This document shows, piece by piece, positions 1 through 9,386 of a DNA stretch of 61,704 nucleotides. This DNA is from Oceanospirillaceae bacterium (GTDB taxonomy: Bacteria; Pseudomonadota; Gammaproteobacteria; Pseudomonadales; Oceanobacteraceae). Made by a program: the position numbers and the translations under genes. A model generated the notes under the pieces. It was not told the DNA's origin. It saw only the letters and a list, made by a program, of their open reading frames with translations, and did no database searches. Location of the stretch: the NCBI GenBank assembly GCA_002723385.1, contig PBNY01000016.1, positions 1 through 61,704 of the forward strand, read 5' to 3'. Each line of letters starts with the position of its first letter. Position 1 is the stretch's first letter.

Positions 1-58
1 GGCAGTAATCGGTTTTGTTTGGGTTTTGGCGAATGCAAATTTAACCGGTTTTACTGCC
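1..58. other. Inverted repeat at left edge
   Basis: The first 58 bases can fold into a long hairpin. GGCAGTAA (1-8) pairs with TTACTGCC (51-58), and an inner CGGTT (10-14) pairs with AACCG (43-47). No T-run follows on the plus strand. It may be the tail of an upstream transcript, but the window starts here, so its role cannot be judged. The remaining bases up to 186 show no gene. Confidence 0.35.
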
Positions 59-186
59 GTTCTCATTTTCCACGCTTAAATGCGATGAACCTTTTTTTAT
101 GCCTTCCATAAAAACCACATTGGCCAAAGCGGACAAAAAGCCCCAGTATTTGGTCATCGACAACCAATCAGAACGAGAACAACAAC

Positions 187-1071
187 ATGACAAAGATGGC
201 ATTTATTGGTTTGGGCACGATGGGCTATCCCATGGCTGGTCACCTGGCGAACGCTGGCAACCAGGTGACGGTGTATAACCGTACAACTTCCAAGGCCGAA
301 GCCTGGGCAAGTGAATATCCGGGTACAGCGTCAGCCTCCATCCAAGATGCCGTCAAAGATGCCGAGGCTGTCATGATCTGTGCGGGCCGAGACGCTGATG
401 TGGAAAGCCTGATGACGCGCGAAGACGGCATATTGTCGAACATCCAACCCGGCACCCAGATCATTGATCACACCACCACTTCAGCCCTGCTGGCTGAAAA
501 CATGGCCGCGGCGACCTCAGAGGCCGGATCGGTATTCATTGATGCTCCGGTATCCGGTGGAGAACAAGGTGCCATCAATGGCCAGTTAAGTGTGATGGTT
601 GGCTGCAACGAGGCCGATTTCGATACCATGAAGGCCTTCACTGCGCCTTACACCAGGTCAATTGCCCGCATGGGTGACGTTGGTTGTGGCCAGAAAGCCA
701 AGATGGTGAACCAGATTTGTATTGCCGGGCTGGTGCAGGGCCTGTCAGAGGGTCTGAACTTCGCCATGAACAATGGCCTTGATCCTCATCAGGTCATCGA
801 CGTGATTCAAAACGGTGCTGCCGGAAGCTGGCAAATGGTCAATCGACACAAAACCATGGTTGCGGATGAATACGATCATGGCTTCGCCATCGACTGGATG
901 AGAAAAGATCTGGGCATTTGTCTGGATCAGGCAAACCGTTCCGGTGTTGCCCTGCCTGTCACAGCGCTGGTTGACCAGTTTTATGCTGAAACCCAACAAA
1001 TGGGTGGCGGACGCTGGGACACCTCGGCACTGCTGAAGCGCCTGCAACGTTTTAATTCCGACGCCAAATAA
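187..1071 (+). CDS. NAD(P)-dependent 3-hydroxyisobutyrate dehydrogenase-family oxidoreductase
   Basis: 294 residues, the usual length for beta-hydroxyacid dehydrogenases. The N-terminal Rossmann motif GLGTMG starts at residue 8. A substrate-loop motif APVSGGEQGA lies near residue 120. The family catalytic Lys sits in GQKAKMVNQ near residue 170. The C-terminal all-helical domain follows. These enzymes oxidise or reduce small beta-hydroxy acids such as 3-hydroxyisobutyrate, tartronate semialdehyde or succinic semialdehyde in the cytoplasm; the substrate cannot be named from sequence alone. The ATG is preceded only by a weak purine-rich stretch. The gene is followed tail-to-tail by the MOSC gene with a 9-base gap and looks monocistronic. 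Confidence 0.85.
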   Translation: MTKMAFIGLGTMGYPMAGHLANAGNQVTVYNRTTSKAEAWASEYPGTASASIQDAVKDAEAVMICAGRDADVESLMTREDGILSNIQPGTQIIDHTTTSALLAENMAAATSEAGSVFIDAPVSGGEQGAINGQLSVMVGCNEADFDTMKAFTAPYTRSIARMGDVGCGQKAKMVNQICIAGLVQGLSEGLNFAMNNGLDPHQVIDVIQNGAAGSWQMVNRHKTMVADEYDHGFAIDWMRKDLGICLDQANRSGVALPVTALVDQFYAETQQMGGGRWDTSALLKRLQRFNSDAK

Positions 1072-1080
1072 GCGGGTCAA

Positions 1081-1914
1081 TCAGGGGAGTGCAGTCCAGC
1101 GACTCCCCAGTTGTATCGATTCCAGTTGTCGTGGCAAGGCATTTTGACCGAAGATAATTTCCTTTCCGGTACGGCAGTGCTCCTTCAGGACTTCCGTCAC
1201 ATCCGCTTCTCGCTCCAGCGTTTCCAGATCTCTCAAGGGAATCACACAACGCGTACAGGGCTTGACCAACTGCAGTGATGAAATGCTTCCGGTTGCGTTC
1301 TCGGCACATTGCAGAACTTGCCAATTCAACTCATCAAACGCTTCTCCCCCGCTCACGACAACATTGGGACGAAAGCGCAGCATGTTGAGGGGGCGTCCAA
1401 GTTTCCCGGAAAGAAAATCAGCGGACGCCTGATGGGTAACCAGAAGCGGAAATCCGTCAGCAAAACCCACTCGATCACCCGGGTCGGCATAATCAGGATC
1501 GACAGAGCGAATGACATCATTCGGCAGATACAGCAAACGGGCTGAACGCCCCAAAACCTGTTCCAGCCATTGCGCTACTTCCTCACCGCAATCCAGTCCT
1601 TGCACAGAGTCTTTCCAGACCTGCGCCTCGCTCCAGCTGCCGTGTTCGGGCTGCTGCACGGCACAGGCAGGAAGCGCAGTCTGGCCAGAGAGCGTCAGCG
1701 TTATTCCAGTTTCAGTCAGTTCGGGGATAATTCTGGCCATCACCGGCAATTGGCGCTGTGTCAAAAAGCGTCCGTCGGGATTCACCACCATATAACGGCG
1801 ATCATGCAGAGGTCCGACTTCATCAAATTCCAGTCGTTCAACTTCAATACCTGCGCATGATTTGATGGGATAGACCACCAGTTGGCTCACGGTGAGCTGG
1901 GTTTCTGACGACAT
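1081..1914 (-). CDS. MOSC domain protein with N-terminal beta-barrel domain (YcbX-like)
   Basis: 277 residues from the chosen ATG at 1914, which has AAGGAG six bases upstream. Another in-frame ATG at 1920 abuts the same Shine-Dalgarno and is less likely. The N-terminal third has the MOSC_N pattern (YPIKSCAGIEV, then a DRRYMVV motif), and the C-terminal part has the MOSC core with a conserved Cys in PCTRCVIP. MOSC proteins bind molybdenum cofactor sulfur or act in N-hydroxylated base reduction (YcbX, mARC family). No iron-sulfur ferredoxin domain follows, so it would need a separate electron donor. Convergent with the upstream dehydrogenase. Confidence 0.85.
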   Translation of the reverse strand: MSSETQLTVSQLVVYPIKSCAGIEVERLEFDEVGPLHDRRYMVVNPDGRFLTQRQLPVMARIIPELTETGITLTLSGQTALPACAVQQPEHGSWSEAQVWKDSVQGLDCGEEVAQWLEQVLGRSARLLYLPNDVIRSVDPDYADPGDRVGFADGFPLLVTHQASADFLSGKLGRPLNMLRFRPNVVVSGGEAFDELNWQVLQCAENATGSISSLQLVKPCTRCVIPLRDLETLEREADVTEVLKEHCRTGKEIIFGQNALPRQLESIQLGSRWTALP

Positions 1915-2031
1915 GAGCATCTCCTTGTATCAGCGCTGAGGGCAGTTTGGGCGCGTGTCGCCGCCTGTTGAAGAACAAAGAAAGCGACTGACTGGCACTG
2001 CCATTTTGCTTGTAGGCATTTGAAGGTTGTA

Positions 2032-3060
2032 TCAAGCACCTGACTGTTTGTCGATCAGGTTGCTGACCACCGTAAACACGCGCTCCGGGTCGATGGACCG
2101 ATAACAAGGCGGTTGAATCTCACCCGGCTCGTTTTTCAAACAGCTTCTGGACAGGCAGGGAGCGCAGTCCATCGAACTGCTCAACACCGTCATCGCCGGC
2201 CCCAATGCTCCGGTCAAACGGGCATCAGTTGAGCCATAAATCGCAACGGCAGGCACTTCCAGCGCCGCAGCAACATGGCTCAAACCGGTATCGACCCCTA
2301 CAATGGCGTCCGAGTAGGCCAGCCATGCGGTCAGATCGTTCAGGGACATTTTGGGCAAGACAACTGCGCCATTCAGGTTATCAGCAATGCGCTGCGCACG
2401 AGCATGCTCTTCTTCATTGCCCCAGGGCAAAACCACCTGACGACCAGACTCGACCACCTGCCCGGCCAGCTGACGCCAATAGCGTTCTGGCCATAATTTG
2501 GTATCCCATGTTGTGCCGTGCAAGAACAACCAATACGAAGACTCTTGCGGGCGCGTCCAGCGCGAGCGACTCACGCCGTATGAGAAGTTTTCCGGAATGT
2601 CATAGCCAAGAGCCAATGAGAACAAACGGCGCAGGCGGTGGATCGCATGCTCGCCTTTCGGAACTGTCAGGTGTCGATCATAAAAACGCGCGGCAACCGG
2701 CTCTCTGCAGCTTTCACGGCACAGACCCGTTTTAGGCCCGACAGCCATGCGGGTCATCAGAGCACTTTTCACCAACCCCTGTGCATCCAGCACCAGATCA
2801 TAACGCTCAGCTTTCAAGCGACGACGGAACGCGGCCATTTCCTGACGATTCTGGCGGTTGAACAGATTTTTGCGCCACCGACGCCAGGCAACCGGAATCA
2901 CATCATTGACCGCTGGGTGCCACGCCGGAATATCCTTGAAGCCTTCTTCCACCACCCAATCCACTTGCAGATTCGGGATACAACGCCAGGCATCTTCCAG
3001 TGCCGGTAAAGTATGAAACACATCCCCAAGGGACGAGGTTTTGACCAACAGAATCTTCAC
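2032..3060 (-). CDS. waaC: Lipopolysaccharide heptosyltransferase I (GT9)
   Basis: 342 residues starting at a GTG (3060) preceded by a GGAG. Longer upstream in-frame starts would add about 50 residues with no family match. The N-terminus KILLVKTSSLGDVFHTLPAL is the typical ADP-heptose transferase start, and DWVVEEGF and IPVAWRRWRKNLF match the WaaC subgroup closely. The C-terminal half has the GT9 motif around GVDTGLSHVAAAL (nucleotide-sugar site). WaaC adds the first heptose to Kdo2-lipid A on the cytoplasmic face of the inner membrane. It is head-to-head with the flippase-like gene that starts the envelope block, supporting a shared envelope-glycan theme. Confidence 0.9.
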   Translation of the reverse strand: MKILLVKTSSLGDVFHTLPALEDAWRCIPNLQVDWVVEEGFKDIPAWHPAVNDVIPVAWRRWRKNLFNRQNRQEMAAFRRRLKAERYDLVLDAQGLVKSALMTRMAVGPKTGLCRESCREPVAARFYDRHLTVPKGEHAIHRLRRLFSLALGYDIPENFSYGVSRSRWTRPQESSYWLFLHGTTWDTKLWPERYWRQLAGQVVESGRQVVLPWGNEEEHARAQRIADNLNGAVVLPKMSLNDLTAWLAYSDAIVGVDTGLSHVAAALEVPAVAIYGSTDARLTGALGPAMTVLSSSMDCAPCLSRSCLKNEPGEIQPPCYRSIDPERVFTVVSNLIDKQSGA

Positions 3061-3243
3061 GACCACTCCGAAACACTGATAAATCAGACAGTTCTCAGGC
3101 TTAAGCCACGCTTTCCAGGTGAAAAGCACGTCATTGCCGCGACGGTAAACCCAGACGTTGCCAGATGCAACTTGACAAGCAAAAGCCCCACGTGAAATAA
3201 CGCGCCGCACTTGTTCTGATATTTGAATTCCGAGGTCTGCCCA

Positions 3244-4194
3244 ATGCTGAAACAGTGGAAATTCTGGTTAGGGCTGATCTTGCTGTGCGCGCTGGTGTGG
3301 CTGGTTGAATCCGAGTATGGCTGGGCTTCCGTCTTGTCGGCATGGAAAGCCATTCCGCTCTCTTCCATTGCGCTGGCTTTGACGCTGATGCTAGGCAGTT
3401 ATCTGCTGAGAGCGGTACGCTTCTACGATTTTTTTCTCAACCAATGCCGCGGACAATTCTGGCTGCTACTGCGCATCACCGTGTTGCACAACTTCTTTAA
3501 TAACCTGCTGCCCATGCGCAGTGGTGAAGCCGCGTTTCCGATGCTGATGAAACGGCATTTCGAATTACGCATCACGCACAGCGCCCCGGCATTACTCTGG
3601 TTACGCTTACTGGATTTGTACGCACTGGTCATTCTCGCGGGTATCAGTCTGCAAGGACAGCTTGGTATTCCTGATACGCTTCAGGGGTTGCTGGCCATCG
3701 GCCTGCTGACCGCGCCGCTGATTCTCTTGCCCCTGCAAAATCGTATTCATCAATATTTACAAGAGCATCCCAGGGCTGCTCTGCAAAAGGTGGCGGATTT
3801 GATGGAAGCCCTGCCCAAATCACCCGCCACATTTGCACGCGCCTTGCTGTGGACCTTCACCAATTGGGCGCTCAAGCTCGCTGTGTACGCCTGGTTGTTA
3901 AGCCAGTTTATACAACTGAGCTGGCCACAGGCCTGGACAGGCGTTAGTGGCGGCGAACTCAGCAGCGTGTTACCGATCCACGGCTTTGCGGGCGCTGGTA
4001 CTTATGAGGCTGGCGTTGTCGCCGGATTATTACCCTGGTCAATTGATGCAACGGTGATACTCGCAGGTGCCGTCAATCTGCACCTGTTTATATTGGGCAG
4101 TACGTTACTATTAACCGCTCTGATTGCGGTATTGACGCACTCTTTTTCAACCCCAAAAGCACACCCTGAATCCGGTTCCAATTACCGAAGCTGA
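3244..4194 (+). CDS. Flippase-like integral membrane protein (UPF0104/LPG-synthase TM family)
   Basis: 316 residues from the ATG at 3244, with GAGG upstream; a TTG 21 bases earlier is a poorer start. About eight hydrophobic segments are visible, beginning with FWLGLILLCALVWLV. The pattern of a conserved Arg after the second segment (YLLRAVRFYDFF), a N-N-LLPMRSGE motif near residue 90 and a late GAGTYEAG motif is typical of the lysylphosphatidylglycerol synthase TM region / UPF0104 proteins. These are often next to polyprenyl-phosphate glycosyltransferases and are thought to move lipid-linked substrates. The downstream GT2 fits that role. The substrate is unknown. Confidence 0.75.
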   Translation: MLKQWKFWLGLILLCALVWLVESEYGWASVLSAWKAIPLSSIALALTLMLGSYLLRAVRFYDFFLNQCRGQFWLLLRITVLHNFFNNLLPMRSGEAAFPMLMKRHFELRITHSAPALLWLRLLDLYALVILAGISLQGQLGIPDTLQGLLAIGLLTAPLILLPLQNRIHQYLQEHPRAALQKVADLMEALPKSPATFARALLWTFTNWALKLAVYAWLLSQFIQLSWPQAWTGVSGGELSSVLPIHGFAGAGTYEAGVVAGLLPWSIDATVILAGAVNLHLFILGSTLLLTALIAVLTHSFSTPKAHPESGSNYRS

Positions 4195-4299
4195 CTGGCA
4201 TGGCCATGGGCTTGACAAGCTAGCCGGGCATCCGGTTTGAACAGTGTGTGGATTTGGGTATGATCCCCTCAATTTTTCGCATCCAAGTGGTATACCTCC

Positions 4300-5382
4300 G
4301 TGTCCGAGCGCAAGCCATCCCTGTCTGTCGTTATCCCGATGTTTAATGAGATTGAAAATGTCTCGCCAATGATCGCCCGAGTCCATGAAGGACTGGCCAA
4401 CTACGACGGTCGCTGGGAACTGCTGGTAGTGGATGACGGCAGTACCGACGGTACGCCGCAGGCTCTGAACAAGGAATCGGGAAAATACGGCCCTCACGTT
4501 CGCATCGTCGAGTTACGTCGCAACTTTGGTCAAACCGCTGCCATGCAGGCCGGTATTGATGAAGCCCGTGGTGAACTGATTGCGACACTGGACGGCGACC
4601 TGCAGAACGACCCGGCTGACATTCCACGCATGGTTGAACACCTGTTGGAAAAAGATCTGGATCTTCTGACCGGCTGGCGTAAAAACCGTAAAGACGATCT
4701 GGTGATGCGCAAGATCCCGTCTCGTATTGCCAACCGCCTGATTGGCAAGATCACCGGCGTGCGTATCAACGACTATGGCTGCTCGCTGAAAATTTACCGT
4801 TCGTCTGTGATCAAGCAGGTTCGCTTGTACGGTGAGATGCACCGCTTTATTCCAGCCTGGGTGGCAGCTGTGGTGCCGCCAAGCCGCATCGGTGAAATCG
4901 AGGTTCATCACAATGCCCGTCTGGCGGGTGAATCCAAGTACGGCATTTCGCGCACTTTCCGGGTGATTCTGGATCTGCTGTCGGTGTACTTCTTCATGCG
5001 CTACAAGGCACGTCCTGGGCATTTCTTCGGCATGATTGGCCTCGGCATGGGATCGCTGGGCGGCCTGATGCTGGCGTATCTTGCCATCATCAAGTTTGGT
5101 CTTGGGGAAGACATCGGCAACCGCCCGCTGTTCATGATCGCGATTGTGTTTGTGATCGCCGCATTGCAGTTCCTGACCACAGGCGTGATGTCGGAGCTGA
5201 TATCCCGCACCTACTTCGAAAGCTCGCCGAACATGCGCAATTACGTGATTTACGATCGTGACGAGCAGCATACAGAACACGAACATCATGAAGATGAGTG
5301 GGCGATTGGCGACCAGCTGCCAACAACACCCAGGGATCTGGCTGACACCAACGACTCAATCACCACCACACCATCGGCCTGA
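4300..5382 (+). CDS. Polyprenyl-phosphate GT2 glycosyltransferase (DPM1/ArnC-like)
   Basis: 360 residues from a GTG start. The GT-A fold motifs are clear: VVIPMFNE at the N-terminus, DDGSTDGT near residue 47, DGDLQNDP near residue 96 (metal-binding DxD-like), and two C-terminal transmembrane segments (residues about 235-310), as in bacterial dolichol-phosphate-mannose-synthase-like enzymes. These load a sugar onto undecaprenyl phosphate at the cytoplasmic face. The stop overlaps the ATG of the GT39 gene by one base, so the two are very likely co-translated. The C-terminal 45 residues are acidic and low complexity (HTEHEHHEDEW), a lineage-specific tail. Confidence 0.85.
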   Translation: MSERKPSLSVVIPMFNEIENVSPMIARVHEGLANYDGRWELLVVDDGSTDGTPQALNKESGKYGPHVRIVELRRNFGQTAAMQAGIDEARGELIATLDGDLQNDPADIPRMVEHLLEKDLDLLTGWRKNRKDDLVMRKIPSRIANRLIGKITGVRINDYGCSLKIYRSSVIKQVRLYGEMHRFIPAWVAAVVPPSRIGEIEVHHNARLAGESKYGISRTFRVILDLLSVYFFMRYKARPGHFFGMIGLGMGSLGGLMLAYLAIIKFGLGEDIGNRPLFMIAIVFVIAALQFLTTGVMSELISRTYFESSPNMRNYVIYDRDEQHTEHEHHEDEWAIGDQLPTTPRDLADTNDSITTTPSA

Positions 5383-7055
5383 TGAACTCACTGCTGAAAA
5401 ACATGCCACTGTGGCTGGTGGCATTTGTTGTTGCACTGCTGGGTCTGAACCTGGGCGGTTTCCTGCTTTTTGACCATGACGAGGGCGCTTTCAGTGAAGC
5501 CACTCGTGGCATGTTCGAACGCGGCGACTTTATTACCACCTGGCTAAATGACCGGGTACGTTTCGACAAACCCATTCTGATCTATTGGCTGCAAGCCGTT
5601 TCCATTTCCCTGTTTGGCACCGAAGTCTGGGCATTCCGCTTGCCATCGGTGCTGGCAGGTCTTGGCTGGGTTCTTGGTATTTTTGTTTTTACCCGTCGCC
5701 ACCTCAGTCACGACAGCGCCATTGCGGCTGCACTGATTGCAGCAGGTGCGTTGGGTATCAATATGATTTCCCACGTTGCCACCGCCGATGCACTGCTGAA
5801 TTGCCTGCTTTCAGGCACGCTCCTGGCGATTTACCACTACAGTCAGGAACCGTCCAACCGCACCTTGTATTTGATCTATCTGTTGATGGGACTGGGAGTT
5901 CTGACCAAGGGCCCGGTTGCCGTCGCCATTCCGTTGCTTGCGGCAGTGCCTTATTACCTCTCTGTTGGCATGACGCAGCTGCTGCTGAAAGCGTTGTTTT
6001 TTATTCCGGGCTGGGCCTTGCTTCTGGCGGTGGCCGCCCCCTGGTACATCGCTGAATACATTGCTCAGGGACAAGCCTTTATTGACGGTTTCTTTCTGAA
6101 GCACAACGTCAACCGCTTCAACAACGCGATGGAAGGTCACGACGGCGGCTTCTTGTTCTACCCTCTGGTGCTGCCTTTCCTGCTGGCGCCTTTCGGTGCC
6201 CTGCTGTTACGCAGTCTGGGCAGCGCCAAAAGTGCCATCGCCGGAGATTCGCTGAACCGATTCCTTTGGATCTGGTTCCTGGTTGTGCTGGTGCTGTTTT
6301 CGATCGCCAGTACCAAACTGCCACATTACATCCTGTATGGCTGCACGCCGTTGGTGATTCTGATGGCTCGCTATCGCTACTTGCTGAAAAATCGCTGGTT
6401 TGCCGTCTTGTTCCCGGTGCTGTTCTTTGGCCTGTTCACAGCCTTCCCGCTGTTGATTCCGACCATCAAGGCCGGACTGACCAACCCGATTGAGATTGCG
6501 ACAGCCGAACGCGCGGCCTTCTACATCAACCATGACTTCGCCATTCTCTCAGGATTGGCCGGGCTGGTTTCCATCGCACTGATTTTGTGGAAGCGGCTAC
6601 CCGTGTGGCATGGCCTGGTGGCGACGTCCGTAGTGCAGGCCCTGTTTGTCTGGTGTGTGTTTGCTCCGGCATTCAGTGAAGCGCAGCAGCGTCCGGTCTG
6701 GCAAGCAGCGCAGTTTGTCCGCCAGCTCGGTCAACCGGTGGTGACGCAATCGATTGATATGCCTTCCTTTAACGTCTATCTCGACAAGGTCACACCTCGA
6801 CGAGGTCTGGAACCCGGAGAAATCGGCTTTGGTAGGATCGATCGAATCGAGAACCTGGAAAGCTATCAGCTGCTGTTCCAAAGCGGGCCGATTGTGATTA
6901 TCCGTCGCCCTGATGCCGATGATGTTCCAGCGCCAGCTTCCCAACCTGTTGAAGCAGACAACCGGAAATCACCATCGGTGCCCACTGAGGCAAGCGGGGC
7001 TGACAGCAACGTCATGGGGGAAAAAACGGTCAATGACAACGAGGCGAAACCATGA
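5382..7055 (+). CDS. GT39 (ArnT/PMT-like) membrane glycosyltransferase
   Basis: 557 residues, with about eleven hydrophobic segments in the N-terminal two thirds. The first periplasmic loop has FDHDEGAFSEATRGM and RFDKPILIYW, the signature of ArnT-type transferases (acidic catalytic pair plus the R-x-x-K-P motif). The family transfers a sugar from undecaprenyl phosphate to lipid A, a protein or a glycan on the periplasmic side. The C-terminal 50 residues are Pro/Ala/Glu rich and probably unstructured. It overlaps GT2 by one base and PAP2 by four bases (ATGA). The acceptor cannot be inferred; I see no arnA, arnB or arnD nearby, so aminoarabinose is not assured. Confidence 0.85.
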   Translation: MNSLLKNMPLWLVAFVVALLGLNLGGFLLFDHDEGAFSEATRGMFERGDFITTWLNDRVRFDKPILIYWLQAVSISLFGTEVWAFRLPSVLAGLGWVLGIFVFTRRHLSHDSAIAAALIAAGALGINMISHVATADALLNCLLSGTLLAIYHYSQEPSNRTLYLIYLLMGLGVLTKGPVAVAIPLLAAVPYYLSVGMTQLLLKALFFIPGWALLLAVAAPWYIAEYIAQGQAFIDGFFLKHNVNRFNNAMEGHDGGFLFYPLVLPFLLAPFGALLLRSLGSAKSAIAGDSLNRFLWIWFLVVLVLFSIASTKLPHYILYGCTPLVILMARYRYLLKNRWFAVLFPVLFFGLFTAFPLLIPTIKAGLTNPIEIATAERAAFYINHDFAILSGLAGLVSIALILWKRLPVWHGLVATSVVQALFVWCVFAPAFSEAQQRPVWQAAQFVRQLGQPVVTQSIDMPSFNVYLDKVTPRRGLEPGEIGFGRIDRIENLESYQLLFQSGPIVIIRRPDADDVPAPASQPVEADNRKSPSVPTEASGADSNVMGEKTVNDNEAKP

Positions 7056-7825
7056 ACCCTTCCGTTTCCTTCCGTTCCTTGTTACCACTGTATTACATTG
7101 CCTTTCTGTTGCTTGCGACCGCCATTGTGGTGGCCGCCAGCGGCGCCAATGCGATTCTGTTTGTACGCCTGAATGAAATGGCCAGTGAGTTGCCCAACGC
7201 TCTCTGGGCCAACCTGACATTCACCGCAGATACCCTGTTCGTCATGGCCTTGCTGGGCGCTGTCGCGGCTCGCAAGCATGAGCTGTTTGCCTCCAGCCTG
7301 CTGTTGCTGCTGGTCGGTACCCTGTTTGTGCATGGCGGCAAGAATCTGTTCGATGCCGCGCGCCCCGCTGCTCTGCTGGCGGCAGATACGTTCAATCTGA
7401 TTGGCCCTAAACTCAAGAATCACAGTTTCCCGTCGGGTCACTCCTTCACCATTTTTGCCGGTCTGACCCTGGTCAGCTTCTATCTGCCGCGTATCTGGCT
7501 CATTCCCCTGCTGGTCTGGGCCTTGCTGGGCGCTTTCAGCCGGGTTGCCGTTGGTGCTCACTGGCCTCTGGACACACTGGTTGGTTCTGCCGGTGGCATT
7601 TTGATCGCCGTACTGTGTGTGTGGCTGAATCAGAAGTTTGCTGCGTTGCGAAGCAGTGGCTGGAAAATGACCAGCGCAGTACTGCTGAGTATCGCCGCGC
7701 TGTATCTGCCTTTCTTCGACAGCCGCTACCCGGATACCACACTGCTGGCCGTCGTTACGGCCCTGATTGCAGTCGTTATGCTGACGCGTGAATTCTGGTT
7801 GCCTGTGTGGCGTACCCGCAGCTGA
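7052..7825 (+). CDS. PAP2-family membrane phosphatase
   Basis: 257 residues with six hydrophobic segments. The three phosphatidic-acid-phosphatase motifs are visible in order: KNLFDAARP (K-x6-RP, near residue 95), FPSGHS (near residue 129) and SRVAVGAHWPLD (SR-x5-H-x3-D, near residue 166). Such enzymes dephosphorylate lipid pyrophosphates or lipid A in the periplasm. The ATG overlaps the GT39 stop by four bases. In this operon it could recycle undecaprenyl pyrophosphate released from glycan assembly, or trim a lipid A phosphate to allow sugar addition; this is inference. Confidence 0.88.
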   Translation: MNPSVSFRSLLPLYYIAFLLLATAIVVAASGANAILFVRLNEMASELPNALWANLTFTADTLFVMALLGAVAARKHELFASSLLLLLVGTLFVHGGKNLFDAARPAALLAADTFNLIGPKLKNHSFPSGHSFTIFAGLTLVSFYLPRIWLIPLLVWALLGAFSRVAVGAHWPLDTLVGSAGGILIAVLCVWLNQKFAALRSSGWKMTSAVLLSIAALYLPFFDSRYPDTTLLAVVTALIAVVMLTREFWLPVWRTRS

Positions 7826-7885
7826 TTTGGCTCATTACCAATTCTGGTTCAAGAATATTTTTCTTTATCCATTTTTGCCCTGTGC

Positions 7886-7977
7886 TATATAGTGAGGCTC
7901 ATATTCGCCGCTTCGGGCCTGTTTTCCGCCTGATTAGTGCGATTTGAAACAATAATTCAACGTGTCTGCTCTAACCT
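7886..7977 (+). promoter_or_regulatory. Putative fabB upstream control region
   Basis: The 196-base gap before fabB contains an AT-rich TATATAGT (7886-7893) that could serve as a -10 element, and a short inverted repeat TTGAA-N7-TTCAA (7944-7960). I could not find a well-matched -35 box or a FadR/FabR-type operator, so this is only a likely location for the fabB promoter. Confidence 0.25.
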
Positions 7978-8021
7978 GAGCGGTTCACGAACTAATAAAG
8001 AAACGATTCAGAGATAAAACT

Positions 8022-9233
8022 ATGCGTCGAGTGGTGGTTACAGGTATTGGTATCGTCGGTTGCCTCGGTAATAACAAAGAGGAAGTACTGACGTCTTTGC
8101 GCGAGCAGCGTTCCGGCATCAGCCATATCCCGGAATACGAAGAGCTGGGCATGCGTAGCCACGTTGCCGGTCGTCCAAATATCGACCTGGACGAGCACAT
8201 TGATCGCAAGCTGAAGCGTTTCATGGGCGATTCCGCAGCCTACTCTTACCTGTCCATGAAAGAAGCCATCGAAGACGCTGGCCTGCCTGAAGAAATGGTA
8301 AGCAACACGCGCACCGGTCTGGTTGCGGGTTCTGGTGGCGCGTCTACCAGCGATATCGTTGAGTCCGTGGACATCGTTCGTTCCAAGGGTATTCGCCGTG
8401 TTGGCCCTTACCGTGTAACCCGTACCATGGGTTCAACGGTTTCTGCCAACCTGGCAACGCCGTTCAGTATCAAGGGCGTTAACTACTCAATGACCTCTGC
8501 CTGTGCCACCAGCGCTCACTGCATCGGCCACGCCATGGAGCTGATCCAGTGGGGCAAGCAGGACATCGTTTTCGCCGGTGGTGGTGAAGAAGAGCACTGG
8601 TCACTGTCTCTGCAGTTCGACGCCATGGGCGCACTGTCCTCAAAATACAACGACACTCCGGAAACAGCTTCCCGTGCCTACGATGCAAACCGTGACGGTT
8701 TCGTCATCGCTGGCGGTGGCGGCATGGTGGTTCTGGAAGAATATGAGCACGCTGTAGCGCGTGGTGCCAAGATCTACGCTGAAGTGGTTGGCTACTCCGC
8801 GACTTCAGATGGTGCAGACATGGTTGCTCCGTCTGGTGAAGGCGCAATCCGCTGCATGCGCGACGCACTGGAGATGGCTGGTAACCCAACCATCGACTAC
8901 CTGAACACCCATGGCACCAGCACCCCGGCCGGTGACATCACCGAACTGAAAGCCGTTGGCGAAGCCTTCGGTGACAACGTGCCACCGATCAGTTCGACCA
9001 AATCACTGTCTGGCCACTCTCTGGGCGCCGCTGGCGTGCAGGAAGCCATTTACTGCCTGTTGATGCAACAGGACGGATTCATGATTGGCAGCGCCAACAT
9101 TTCCGATCTGGATGAAGGTGCTGAAGGCTACCCGATCCTGCGTGAAAACCGCGATGCCGAACTGAAAACTGTAATGTCCAACAGCTTTGGATTCGGTGGC
9201 ACCAACGCCACGCTGATTTTCAAAGCCCTTTAA
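8022..9233 (+). CDS. fabB: 3-oxoacyl-ACP synthase I (KAS I)
   Basis: 403 residues, full family length. The catalytic triad of condensing enzymes is intact: Cys161 in [11 protein letters not shown], His in [12 protein letters not shown] (near residue 296) and His in SGHSLGAAG (near residue 331). The start [11 protein letters not shown] and the [12 protein letters not shown] end are typical of FabB rather than FabF. It condenses malonyl-ACP with acyl-ACP, including the cis-unsaturated branch. The usual partner fabA is not adjacent. Instead, the next gene is a giant acyl-CoA carboxylase that could supply malonyl-CoA, a suggestive pairing. Confidence 0.93.
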   Translation: MRRVVVTGIGIVGCLGNNKEEVLTSLREQRSGISHIPEYEELGMRSHVAGRPNIDLDEHIDRKLKRFMGDSAAYSYLSMKEAIEDAGLPEEMVSNTRTGLVAGSGGASTSDIVESVDIVRSKGIRRVGPYRVTRTMGSTVSANLATPFSIKGVNYSMTSACATSAHCIGHAMELIQWGKQDIVFAGGGEEEHWSLSLQFDAMGALSSKYNDTPETASRAYDANRDGFVIAGGGGMVVLEEYEHAVARGAKIYAEVVGYSATSDGADMVAPSGEGAIRCMRDALEMAGNPTIDYLNTHGTSTPAGDITELKAVGEAFGDNVPPISSTKSLSGHSLGAAGVQEAIYCLLMQQDGFMIGSANISDLDEGAEGYPILRENRDAELKTVMSNSFGFGGTNATLIFKAL

Positions 9234-9242
9234 TGGACACCC

Positions 9243-9320
9243 GTGTCAGATGGCCAATAGCCATCTGACACACAGCCATGGCCCTGCTTCGTTGTCATCT
9301 GATGGCAACGAAGCGGGGCC
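9243..9320 (+). other. Two consecutive strong hairpins between fabB and the carboxylase
   Basis: Hairpin 1: GTGTCAGATGGC (9243-9254), 5-base loop, GCCATCTGACAC (9260-9271), 12 perfect pairs. Hairpin 2: GGCCCTGCTTCGTTG (9280-9294), 11-base loop, CAACGAAGCGGGGCC (9306-9320), 15 pairs including one G-U. Neither is followed by a T-run, so they are not canonical intrinsic terminators. They could protect the fabB mRNA 3' end, attenuate read-through, or terminate weakly. The loop of hairpin 2 (TCATCTGATGG) echoes the stem of hairpin 1. Confidence 0.6.
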
Positions 9321-9386
9321 TTGGCGCATTTGAATACCGAGCTTCAGGCTACTACGACTATCGACAGATTACGGAATCCACCAATC

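Noticed and set aside
7826..8021. FadR or FabR operator before fabB
   Set aside because: No TGGTC-type dyad or other recognised operator; only a weak short repeat is present.
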